A stretch of 64,000 nt of DNA from Panagrolaimus kolymaensis (lineage: Eukaryota > Nematoda > Chromadorea > Rhabditida > Panagrolaimidae): NCBI GenBank assembly GCA_028622995.1, contig JAJQJQ010000002.1, positions 12,833,663 through 12,897,662 of the forward strand, read 5' to 3'. The notes below the pieces were generated by a model. The model worked only from the letters and a program-made list of their open reading frames with translations. It made no database searches and was not told where the DNA came from. Made by a program: the position numbers and the translations under genes. Shown here piece after piece: positions 1 through 10,538 of the stretch (within the stretch, counting starts at the first letter, position 1; every line of letters starts with the position of its first letter).

Positions 1-138
1 TTTCCTTAATTTTTGGAATTTTTTACACCCGTTTTTTACTATTTCAAATGCCCTTTACCTCCATTATTAATTTTTTTAAATTTAAAACATTGTTGCATCC
101 TTCATTGGTGAATAAAACTTTGAAGCTCTCCGACTTTT

Positions 139-146
139 TATAAATA
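139..146 (+). promoter_or_regulatory. TATAAATA string in A junctions (TATA-box match, function unproven)
   Basis: TATAAATA fits the eukaryotic TATA-box consensus TATAWAWR exactly. It occurs in A junctions and is absent from B junctions, where the sequence reads TTTTTACTAAAAAA. In a 76% A+T repeat such a match may be chance. No downstream gene exists, so if it acts at all it would be in satellite transcription. The representative first copy is given; the same string recurs at roughly 220 junctions. Confidence 0.2.
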
Positions 147-159
147 AAAGTTGTGAATA

Positions 160-174
160 AAAATAATTTATTTT
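160..174. repeat. Junction-proximal inverted repeat, 7-bp arms
   Basis: AAAATAA-T-TTATTTT is an inverted repeat with 7-bp arms and a 1-base centre, spanning the A cassette and the constant TTTATTTT. In B junctions a related dyad, AAAATA-TT-TATTTT, is formed with 6-bp arms. A dyad is therefore present in both cassette states. AT-only dyads are expected fairly often at this composition, so any function is unproven. Representative copy given. Confidence 0.6.
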
Positions 175-197
175 CCTTAATTTTTGGAATTTTTTAC

Positions 198-214
198 ACC
201 CGTTTTTTACTATT
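198..214 (-). other. Partial CENP-B-box-like 17-mer
   Basis: On the minus strand the 17-mer ending in CGGGT lines up with the CENP-B box pattern nTTCGnnnnAnnCGGGn and matches 7 of its 9 fixed bases: all of CGGG, the central A, and two of TTCG (here ATAG). It lies in the most G+C-rich part of the T-tract region and recurs in nearly every monomer. Copies with ACAACCG (for example near 2593, 9604, 10117, 58388, 61810) or ACGCG (near 53762, 54106) break the CGGG half. The mismatches fall in bases required for human CENP-B, so this may be chance. Representative copy given. Confidence 0.2.
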
Positions 215-244
215 TCAAATGCCCTTTACCTCCATTATTAATTT

Positions 245-258
245 TTTTAAATTTAAAA
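245..258. repeat. 14-bp perfect palindrome TTTTAAATTTAAAA
   Basis: TTTTAAATTTAAAA equals its own reverse complement and sits at monomer positions 96-109, directly after the longest T tract. Two overlapping-frame TTTAAA hexamers lie inside it. The TTATTTAAA variant (about 26 copies, mainly 17-34 kb) shortens the palindrome to 12 bp. The TTATAATTT variants near 4866 and 5892 and the TTATAAATTT variants near 51413 and 52783 disrupt it. Representative copy given. Confidence 0.7.
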
Positions 259-323
259 CATTGTTGCATCCTTCATTGGTGAATAAAACTTTGAAGCTCT
301 CCGACTTTTTATAAATAAAAGTT

Positions 324-1691
324 GTGAATAAAAATAATTTATTTTCCTTAATTTTTGGAATTTTTTACACCCGTTTTTTACTATTTCAAATGCCCTTTAC
401 CTCCATTATTAATTTTTTTAAATTTAAAACATTGTTGCATCCTTCATTGGTGAATAAAACTTTGAAGCTCTCCGACTTTTTACTAAAAAAAAAAAAGCAG
501 AGAAAATATTTATTTTCCTTAATTTTTGGAATTTTTTACACCCGTTTTTTACTATTTCAAATGCCCTTTACCTCCATTATTAATTTTTTTAAATTTAAAA
601 CATTGTTGCATCCTTCATTGGTGAATAAAACTTTGAAGCTCTCCGACTTTTTATAAATAAAAGTTGTGAATAAAAATAATTTATTTTCCTTAATTTTTGG
701 AATTTTTTACACCCGTTTTTTACTATTTCAAATGCCCTTTACCTCCATTATTAATTTTTTTAAATTTAAAACATTGTTGCATCCTTCATTGGTGAATAAA
801 ACTTTGAAGCTCTCCGACTTTTTACTAAAAAAAAAAAAGCAGAGAAAATATTTATTTTCCTTAATTTTTGGAATTTTTTACACCCGTTTTTTACTATTTC
901 AAATGCCCTTTACCTCCATTATTAATTTTTTTAAATTTAAAACATTGTTGCATCCTTCATTGGTGAATAAAACTTTGAAGCTCTCCGACTTTTTATAAAT
1001 AAAAGTTGTGAATAAAAATAATTTATTTTCCTTAATTTTTGGAATTTTTTACACCCGTTTTTTACTATTTCAAATGCCCTTTACCTCCATTATTAATTTT
1101 TTTAAATTTAAAACATTGTTGCATCCTTCATTGGTGAATAAAACTTTGAAGCTCTCCGACTTTTTACTAAAAAAAAAAAAGCAGAGAAAATATTTATTTT
1201 CCTTAATTTTTGGAATTTTTTACACCCGTTTTTTACTATTTCAAATGCCCTTTACCTCCATTATTAATTTTTTTAAATTTAAAACATTGTTGCATCCTTC
1301 ATTGGTGAATAAAACTTTGAAGCTCTCCGACTTTTTATAAATAAAAGTTGTGAATAAAAATAATTTATTTTCCTTAATTTTTGGAATTTTTTACACCCGT
1401 TTTTTACTATTTCAAATGCCCTTTACCTCCATTATTAATTTTTTTAAATTTAAAACATTGTTGCATCCTTCATTGGTGAATAAAACTTTGAAGCTCTCCG
1501 ACTTTTTACTAAAAAAAAAAAAGCAGAGAAAATATTTATTTTCCTTAATTTTTGGAATTTTTTACACCCGTTTTTTACTATTTCAAATGCCCTTTACCTC
1601 CATTATTAATTTTTTTAAATTTAAAACATTGTTGCATCCTTCATTGGTGAATAAAACTTTGAAGCTCTCCGACTTTTTATAAATAAAAGTT
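324..1691 (+). repeat. 342-bp A/B dimer higher-order repeat, four copies
   Basis: Junctions alternate strictly A, B, A, B with spacings of exactly 171 bp, giving four 342-bp dimers starting at 324, 666, 1008 and 1350. Their B cassettes (near 495, 837, 1179, 1521) have twelve consecutive A instead of the AAATAAAAAG form used everywhere else. I see no differences among the four copies, which suggests very recent duplication. Two A-A monomers precede the block. Confidence 0.9.
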
Positions 1692-4600
1692 GTGAATAAA
1701 AATAATTTATTTTCCTTAATTTTTGGAATTTTTTACACCCGTTTTTTACTATTTCAAATGCCCTTTACCTCCATTATTAATTTTTTTAAATTTAAAACAT
1801 TGTTGCATCCTTCATTGGTGAATAAAACTTTGAAGCTCTCCGACTTTTTATAAATAAAATTTTTGAATAAAAATAATTTATTTTCCTTAATTTTTGGAAT
1901 TTTTTACACCCGTTTTTTACTATTTCAAATGCCCTTTACCTCCATTATTAATTTTTTTAAATTTAAAACATTGTTGCATCCTTCATTGGTGAATAAAACT
2001 TTGAAGCTCTCCGACTTTTTACTAAAAAATAAAAAGCAGAGAAAATATTTATTTTCCTTAATTTTTGGAATTTTTTACACCCGTTTTTTACTATTTCAAA
2101 TGCCCTTTACCTCCATTATTAATTTTTTTAAATTTAAAACATTGTTGCATCCTTCATTGGTGAATAAAACTTTGAAGCTCTCCGACTTTTTATAAATAAA
2201 AGTTGTGAATAAAAATAATTTATTTTCCTTAATTTTTGGAATTTTTTACACCCGTTTTTTACTATTTCAAATGCCCTTTACCTCCATTATTAATTTTTTT
2301 AAATTTAAAACATTGTTGCATCCTTCATTGGTGAATAAAACTTTGAAGCTCTCCGACTTTTTACTAAAAAATAAAAAGCAGAGAAAATATTTATTTTCCT
2401 TAATTTTTGGAATTTTTTACTCCCGTTTTTTACTATTTCAAATGCCCTTTACCTCCATTATTAATTTTTTTAAATTTAAAACATTGTTTGCATCCTTCAC
2501 TGAAGAATAAAACTTTGAAGCTCTCCGACTTTTTATAAATAAAAGTTGTGAATAAAAATAATTTATTTTCCTTAATTTTTGGAATTTTTTACAACCGTTT
2601 TTTACTATTTCAAATGCCCTTTACCTCCATTATTAATTTTTTTAAATTTAAAACATTGTTGCATCCTTCATTGGTGAATAAAACTTTGAAGCTCTCCGAC
2701 TTTTTATAAATAAAAGTTGTGAATAAAAATAATTTATTTTCCTTAATTTTTGGAATTTTTTACACCCGTTTTTTACTATTTCAAATGCTCTTTACCTCCA
2801 TTATTAATTTTTTTAAATTTAAAACATTGTTGCATCCTTCATTGGTGAATAAAACTTTGAAGCTCTCCGACTTTTTACTAAAAAATAAAAAGCAGAGAAA
2901 ATATTTATTTTCCTTAATTTTTGGAATTTTTTACACCCGTTTTTTACTATTTCAAATGCCCTTTACCTCCATTATTAATTTTTTTAAATTTAAAACATTG
3001 TTGCATCCTTCATTGGTGAATAAAACTTTGAAGCTCTCCGACTTTTTATAAATAAAAGTTGTGAATAAAAATAATTTATTTTCCTTAATTTTTGGAATTT
3101 TTTACACCCGTTTTTTACTATTTCAAATGCCCTTTACCTCCATTATTAATTTTTTTAAATTTAAAACATTGTTTGCATCCTTCACTGAAGAATAAAACTT
3201 TGAAGCTCTCCGACTTTTTATAAATAAAAGTTGTGAATAAAAATAATTTATTTTCCTTAATTTTTGGAATTTTTTACACCCGTTTTTTACTATTTCAAAT
3301 GCCCTTTACCTCCATTATTAATTTTTTTAAATTTAAAACATTGTTGCATCCTTCATTGGTGAATAAAACTTTGAAGCTCTCCGACTTTTTATAAATAAAA
3401 TTTTTGAATAAAAATAATTTATTTTCCTTAATTTTTGGAATTTTTTACACCCGTTTTTTACTATTTCAAATGCCCTTTACCTCCATTATTAATTTTTTTA
3501 AATTTAAAACATTGTTGCATCCATCATTGGTGAATAAAACTTTGAAGCTCTCCGACTTTTTACTAAAAAATAAAAAGCAGAGAAAATATTTATTTTCCTT
3601 AATTTTTGGAATTTTTTACACCCGTTTTTTACTATTTCAAATGCCCTTTACCTCCATTATTAATTTTTTTAAATTTAAAACATTGTTGCATCCTTCATTG
3701 GTGAATAAAACTTTGAAGCTCTCCGACTTTTTATAAATAAAAGTTGTGAATAAAAATAATTTATTTTCCTTAATTTTTGGAATTTTTTACACCCGTTTTT
3801 TACTATTTCAAATGCCCTTTACCTCCATTATTAATTTTTTTAAATTTAAAACATTGTTGCATCCTTCATTGGTGAATAAAACTTTGAAGCTCTCCGACTT
3901 TTTACTAAAAAATAAAAAGCAGAGAAAATATTTATTTTCCTTAATTTTTGGAATTTTTTACACCCGTTTTTTACTATTTCAAATGCCCTTTACCTCCATT
4001 ATTAATTTTTTTAAATTTAAAACATTGTTGCATCCATCATTAGTGAATAAAACTTTGAAGCTCTCCGACTTTTTACTAAAAAATAAAAAGCAGAGAAAAT
4101 ATTTATTTTCCTTAATTTTTGGAATTTTTTACACCCGTTTTTTACTATTTCAAATGCCCTTTACCTCCATTATTAATTTTTTTAAATTTAAAACATTGTT
4201 GCATCCTTCATTGGTGAATAAAACTTTGAAGCTCTCCGACTTTTTATAAATAAAAGTTGTGAATAAAAATAATTTATTTTCCTTAATTTTTGGAATTTTT
4301 TACACCCGTTTTTTACTATTTCAAATGCCCTTTACCTCCATTATTAATTTTTTTAAATTTAAAACATTGTTGCATCCTTCATTGGTGAATAAAACTTTGA
4401 AGCTCTCCGTCTTTTTACTAAAAAATAAAAAGCAGAGAAAATATTTATTTTCCTTAATTTTTGGAATTTTTTACACCCGTTTTTTACTATTTCAAATGCC
4501 CTTTACCTCCATTATTAATTTTTTTAAATTTAAAACATTGTTGCATCCTTCATTGGTGAATAAAACTTTGAAGCTCTCCGACTTTTTATAAATAAAAGTT

Positions 4601-4942
4601 GTGAATAAAAATAATTTATTTTCCTTAATTTTTGGAATTTTTTACACCCGTTTTTTACTATTTCAAATGCCCTTTACCTCCATTATTAATTTTTTTAAAT
4701 TTAAAACATTGTTGCATCCTTCATTGGTGAATAAAACTTTGAAGCTCTCCGACTTTTTATAAATAAAATTTTTGAATAAAAATAATTTATTTTCCTTAAT
4801 TTTTGGAATTTTTTACACCCGTTTTTTACTATTTCAAATGCCCTTTACCTCCATTATTAATTTTTTATAATTTAAAACATTGTTGCATCCTTCATTGGTG
4901 AATAAAACTTTGAAGCTCTCCGACTTTTTATAAATAAAAGTT
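1692..4942 (+). repeat. Mixed A/B stretch with TTTTTG junctions and first beta monomers
   Basis: The TTTTTG sub-form of the A junction (replacing GTTGTG) appears at 1863, 3404 and 4772. Two beta monomers (172 bp, TTTGCATCC plus CACTGAAG) end at the junctions at 2548 and 3233. ACTCCCG near 2420 and ACAACCG near 2593 are local variants. The first pair of consecutive B junctions is at 3917 and 4088. No strict higher-order period is evident. Confidence 0.8.
2022..2047 (+). repeat. Type B junction cassette, first standard copy
   Basis: This 26-bp segment replaces the A cassette with exactly the same length. It begins CTAAAAAATAAAAAG and continues GCAGAGAAAATA. Compared position by position with the A cassette, only about 12 of 26 bases agree, although the flanking monomer is essentially identical. 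It lacks the TATAAATA string and the in-frame TAA of type A. About 150 junctions in the window are type B. Some right-hand copies have GCAAAAAAAATA (near 60225, 61595 and 63305) and the leftmost four have an uninterrupted run of twelve A. Confidence 0.93.
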
Positions 4943-6994
4943 GTGAATAAAAATAATTTATTTTCCTTAATTTTTGGAATTTTTTACACCCGTTTTTTAC
5001 TATTTCAAATGCCCTTTACCTCCATTATTAATTTTTTTAAATTTAAAACATTGTTGCATCCTTCATTGGTGAATAAAACTTTGAAGCTCTCCGACTTTTT
5101 ATAAATAAAAGTTGTGAATAAAAATAATTTATTTTCCTTAATTTTTGGAATTTTTTACACCCGTTTTTTACTATTTCAAATGCCCTTTACCTCCATTATT
5201 AATTTTTTTAAATTTAAAACATTGTTGCATCCTTCATTGGTGAATAAAACTTTGAAGCTCTCCGACTTTTTATAAATAAAAGTTGTGAATAAAAATAATT
5301 TATTTTCCTTAATTTTTGGAATTTTTTACACCCGTTTTTTACTATTTCAAATGCCCTTTACCTCCATTATTAATTTTTTTAAATTTAAAACATTGTTGCA
5401 TCCTTCATTGGTGAATAAAACTTTGAAGCTCTCCGACTTTTTACTAAAAAATAAAAAGCAGAGAAAATATTTATTTTCCTTAATTTTTGGAATTTTTTAC
5501 ACCCGTTTTTTACTATTTCAAATGCCCTTTACCTCCATTATTAATTTTTTTAAATTTAAAACATTGTTGCATCCTTCATTGGTGAATAAAACTTTGAAGC
5601 TCTCCGACTTTTTATAAATAAAAGTTGTGAATAAAAATAATTTATTTTCCTTAATTTTTGGAATTTTTTACACCCGTTTTTTACTATTTCAAATGCCCTT
5701 TACCTCCATTATTAATTTTTTTAAATTTAAAACATTGTTGCATCCTTCATTGGTGAATAAAACTTTGAAGCTCTCCGACTTTTTACTAAAAAATAAAAAG
5801 CAGAGAAAATATTTATTTTCCTTAATTTTTGGAATTTTTTACACCCGTTTTTTACTATTTCAAATGCCCTTTACCTCCATTATTAATTTTTTATAATTTA
5901 AAACATTGTTGCATCCTTCATTGGTGAATAAAACTTTGAAGCTCTCCGACTTTTTATAAATAAAAGTTGTGAATAAAAATAATTTATTTTCCTTAATTTT
6001 TGGAATTTTTTACACCCGTTTTTTACTATTTCAAATGCCCTTTACCTCCATTATTAATTTTTTTAAATTTAAAACATTGTTGCATCCTTCATTGGTGAAT
6101 AAAACTTTGAAGCTCTCCGACTTTTTATAAATAAAAGTTGTGAATAAAAATAATTTATTTTCCTTAATTTTTGGAATTTTTTACACCCGTTTTTTACTAT
6201 TTCAAATGCCCTTTACCTCCATTATTAATTTTTTTAAATTTAAAACATTGTTGCATCCTTCATTGGTGAATAAAACTTTGAAGCTCTCCGACTTTTTATA
6301 AATAAAAGTTGTGAATAAAAATAATTTATTTTCCTTAATTTTTGGAATTTTTTACACCCGTTTTTTACTATTTCAAATGCCCTTTACCTCCATTATTAAT
6401 TTTTTTAAATTTAAAACATTGTTGCATCCTTCATTGGTGAATAAAACTTTGAAGCTCTCCGACTTTTTACTAAAAAATAAAAAGCAGAGAAAATATTTAT
6501 TTTCCTTAATTTTTGGAATTTTTTACACCCGTTTTTTACTATTTCAAATGCCCTTTACCTCCATTATTAATTTTTTTAAATTTAAAACATTGTTGCATCC
6601 TTCATTGGTGAATAAAACTTTGAAGCTCTCCGACTTTTTATAAATAAAAGTTGTGAATAAAAATAATTTATTTTCCTTAATTTTTGGAATTTTTTACACC
6701 CGTTTTTTACTATTTCAAATGCCCTTTACCTCCATTATTAATTTTTTTAAATTTAAAACATTGTTGCATCCTTCATTGGTGAATAAAACTTTGAAGCTCT
6801 CCGACTTTTTATAAATAAAATTTTTGAATAAAAATAATTTATTTTCCTTAATTTTTGGAATTTTTTACACCCGTTTTTTACTATTTCAAATGCCCTTTAC
6901 CTCCATTATTAATTTTTTTAAATTTAAAACATTGTTGCATCCTTCATTGGTGAATAAAACTTTGAAGCTCTCCGACTTTTTACTAAAAAATAAA
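4943..6994 (+). repeat. 1026-bp six-monomer repeat, two copies
   Basis: Junction order A A A B A then B or TTTTTG-A is repeated from 4943 and 5969. The rare TTTTTTATAATTT change at about 4861-4873 recurs at 5887-5899, exactly 1026 bp (6 x 171) further on, which ties the units together. From 5969 the same junction order also recurs from 7850, 1881 bp (11 x 171) away, so the 6-mer is nested in a longer period. Confidence 0.7.
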
Positions 6995-9559
6995 AAGCAG
7001 AGAAAATATTTATTTTCCTTAATTTTTGGAATTTTTTACACCCGTTTTTTACTATTTCAAATGCCCTTTACCTCCATTATTAATTTTTTTAAATTTAAAA
7101 CATTGTTGCATCCTTCATTGGTGAATAAAACTTTGAAGCTCTCCGACTTTTTATAAATAAAAGTTGTGAATAAAAATAATTTATTTTCCTTAATTTTTGG
7201 AATTTTTTACACCCGTTTTTTACTATTTCAAATGCCCTTTACCTCCATTATTAATTTTTTTAAATTTAAAACATTGTTGCATCCTTCATTGGTGAATAAA
7301 ACTTTGAAGCTCTCCGACTTTTTACTAAAAAATAAAAAGCAGAGAAAATATTTATTTTCCTTAATTTTTGGAATTTTTTACACCCGTTTTTTACTATTTC
7401 AAATGCCCTTTACCTCCATTATTAATTTTTTTAAATTTAAAACATTGTTGCATCCTTCATTGGTGAATAAAACTTTGAAGCTCTCCGACTTTTTATAAAT
7501 AAAATTTTTGAATAAAAATAATTTATTTTCCTTAATTTTTGGAATTTTTTACACCCGTTTTTTACTATTTCAAATGCCCTTTACCTCCATTATTAATTTT
7601 TTTAAATTTAAAACATTGTTGCATCCTTCATTGGTGAATAAAAATTTGAAGCTCTCCGACTTTTTACTAAAAAATAAAAAGCAGAGAAAATATTTATTTT
7701 CCTTAATTTTTGGAATTTTTTACACCCGTTTTTTACTATTTCAAATGCCCTTTACCTCCATTATTAATTTTTTTAAATTTAAAACATTGTTGCATCCTTC
7801 ATTGGTGAATAAAACTTTGAAGCTCTCCGACTTTTTATAAATAAAAGTTGTGAATAAAAATAATTTATTTTCCTTAATTTTTGGAATTTTTTACACCCGT
7901 TTTTTACTATTTCAAATGCCCTTTACCTCCATTATTAATTTTTTTAAATTTAAAACATTGTTGCATCCTTCATTGGTGAATAAAACTTTGAAGCTCTCCG
8001 ACTTTTTATAAATAAAAGTTGTGAATAAAAATAATTTATTTTCCTTAATTTTTGGAATTTTTTACACCCGTTTTTTACTATTTCAAATGCCCTTTACCTC
8101 CATTATTAATTTTTTTAAATTTAAAACATTGTTGCATCCTTCATTGGTGAATAAAACTTTGAAGCTCTCCGACTTTTTATAAATAAAAGTTGTGAATAAA
8201 AATAATTTATTTTCCTTAATTTTTGGAATTTTTTACACCCGTTTTTTACTATTTCAAATGCCCTTTACCTCCATTATTAATTTTTTTAAATTTAAAACAT
8301 TGTTGCATCCTTCATTGGTGAATAAAACTTTGAAGCTCTCCGACTTTTTACTAAAAAATAAAAAGCAGAGAAAATATTTATTTTCCTTAATTTTTGGAAT
8401 TTTTTACACCCGTTTTTTACTATTTCAAATGCCCTTTACCTCCATTATTAATTTTTTTAAATTTAAAACATTGTTGCATCCTTCATTGGTGAATAAAACT
8501 TTGAAGCTCTCCGACTTTTTATAAATAAAAGTTGTGAATAAAAATAATTTATTTTCCTTAATTTTTGGAATTTTTTACACCCGTTTTTTACTATTTCAAA
8601 TGCCCTTTACCTCCATTATTAATTTTTTTAAATTTAAAACATTGTTGCATCCTTCATTGGTGAATAAAACTTTGAAGCTCTCCGACTTTTTATAAATAAA
8701 ATTTTTGAATAAAAATAATTTATTTTCCTTAATTTTTGGAATTTTTTACACCCGTTTTTTACTATTTCAAATGCCCTTTACCTCCATTATTAATTTTTTT
8801 AAATTTAAAACATTGTTGCATCCTTCATTGGTGAATAAAACTTTGAAGCTCTCCGACTTTTTACTAAAAAATAAAAAGCAGAGAAAATATTTATTTTCCT
8901 TAATTTTTGGAATTTTTTACACCCGTTTTTTACTATTTCAAATGCCCTTTACCTCCATTATTAATTTTTTTAAATTTAAAACATTGTTGCATCCTTCATT
9001 GGTGAATAAAACTTTGAAGCTCTCCGACTTTTTATAAATAAAAGTTGTGAATAAAAATAATTTATTTTCCTTAATTTTTGGAATTTTTTACACCCGTTTT
9101 TTACTATTTCAAATGCCCTTTACCTCCATTATTAATTTTTTTAAATTTAAAACATTGTTGCATCCTTCATTGGTGAATAAAACTTTGAAGCTCTCCGACT
9201 TTTTACTAAAAAATAAAAAGCAGAGAAAATATTTATTTTCCTTAATTTTTGGAATTTTTTACACCCGTTTTTTACTATTTCAAATGCCCTTTACCTCCAT
9301 TATTAATTTTTTTAAATTTAAAACATTGTTGCATCCTTCATTGGTGAATAAAACTTTGAAGCTCTCCGACTTTTTATAAATAAAAGTTGTGAATAAAAAT
9401 AATTTATTTTCCTTAATTTTTGGAATTTTTTACACCCGTTTTTTACTATTTCAAATGCCCTTTACCTCCATTATTAATTTTTTTAAATTTAAAACATTGT
9501 TGCATCCTTCATTGGTGAATAAAACTTTGAAGCTCTCCGACTTTTTATAAATAAAATTT
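5969..9559 (+). repeat. 1881-bp eleven-monomer period, about two copies
   Basis: Nine successive junction states starting at 5969 (A A A B A, TTTTTG-A, B A B) are repeated from 7850. The tenth differs (TTTTTG-A at 7508 versus ordinary A at 9389). Support is from junction order and equal spacing rather than from a unique marker, so it is weaker than the other periods. Confidence 0.55.
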
Positions 9560-10072
9560 TTGAATAAAAATAATTTATTTTCCTTAATTTTTCGAATTTT
9601 TTACAACCGTTTTTTACTATTTCAAATGCCCTTTACCTCCATTATTAATTTTTTTAAATTTAAAACATTGTTGCATCCTTCATTGGTGAATAAAACTTTG
9701 AAGCTCTCCGACTTTTTACTAAAAAATAAAAAGCAGAGAAAATATTTATTTTCCTTAATTTTTGGAATTTTTTACACCCGTTTTTTACTATTTCAAATGC
9801 CCTTTACCTCCATTATTAATTTTTTTAAATTTAAAACATTGTTGCATCCTTCATTGGTGAATAAAACTTTGAAGCTCTCCGACTTTTTATAAATAAAAGT
9901 TGTGAATAAAAATAATTTATTTTCCTTAATTTTTGGAATTTTTTACACCCGTTTTTTACTATTTCAAATGCCCTTTACCTCCATTATTAATTTTTTTAAA
10001 TTTAAAACATTGTTGCATCCTTCATTGGTGAATAAAACTTTGAAGCTCTCCGACTTTTTATAAATAAAATTT
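9560..10072 (+). repeat. Three-monomer unit with TTCG/ACAACC double variant
   Basis: The monomer at 9560 follows a TTTTTG junction and carries two linked substitutions, TTTTTCGAA for TTTTTGGAA and ACAACCG for ACACCCG. The same pair recurs at 10073 (513 bp, three monomers later) and at 11778. It marks a short duplication that was then carried inside the 1705-bp repeat. Confidence 0.75.
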
Positions 10073-10528
10073 TTGAATAAAAATAATTTATTTTCCTTAA
10101 TTTTTCGAATTTTTTACAACCGTTTTTTACTATTTCAAATGCCCTTTACCTCCATTATTAATTTTTTTAAATTTAAAACATTGTTGCATCCTTCATTGGT
10201 GAATAAAACTTTGAAGCTCTCCGACTTTTTACTAAAAAATAAAAAGCAGAGAAAATATTTATTTTCCTTAATTTTTGGAATTTTTTACACCCGTTTTTTA
10301 CTATTTCAAATGCCCTTTACCTCCATTATTAATTTTTTTAAATTTAAAACATTGTTGCATCCTTCATTGGTGAATAAAACTTTGAAGCTCTCCGACTTTT
10401 TATAAATAAAAGTTGTGAATAAAAATAATTTATTTTCCTTAATTTTTGGAATTTTTTACACCCGTTTTTTACTATTTCAAATGCCCTTTACCTCCATTAT
10501 TAATTTTTTTAAATTTAAAACATTGTTG

Positions 10529-10538
10529 CATCCTGGTG
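10529..10538 (+). repeat. 5-bp deletion monomer, copy 1
   Basis: CATCCTTCATTGGTG is shortened to CATCCTGGTG, giving a 166-bp monomer. The missing five bases lie between short CCT/ATT-flanked repeats. The deletion shifts the reading frame relative to neighbouring monomers. Confidence 0.9.

Larger units (their letters stand above)
150..320 (+). repeat. Reference monomer, type A (TATA/TAA/GTTGTG junction)
   Basis: A representative 171-bp monomer flanked by A junctions on both sides. Base count is 41 G/C of 171. T tracts lie at monomer positions 32-36, 41-46, 54-59, 93-99 and 157-161. It carries an 8-bp direct repeat TTTTTTAC at positions 41-48 and 54-61, three AATAAA hexamers (7-12, 133-138, 165-170) and two CpG steps. 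The 26-bp A cassette (window 141-166 for the copy before it) contains TAAATAAAAG, GTTGTG and AATAAAAATAA. About 220 of the 374 junctions in the window are of this class, counting its TTTTTG and GTTTTG sub-forms. Confidence 0.95.

Noticed and set aside
157..161. T tracts as RNA polymerase III or intrinsic bacterial terminators
   Set aside because: The T tracts are not preceded by G+C-rich hairpins, and no transcribed gene lies upstream.
160..174. tRNA or other structured RNA gene in the dyads
   Set aside because: The dyads are short and AT-only; no cloverleaf, A/B box pair or other RNA signature is present.
242..258. Yeast-type ARS consensus in the AT-rich palindrome
   Set aside because: No position in the reference monomer that I examined satisfies WTTTAYRTTTW fully; near matches are expected at this composition.
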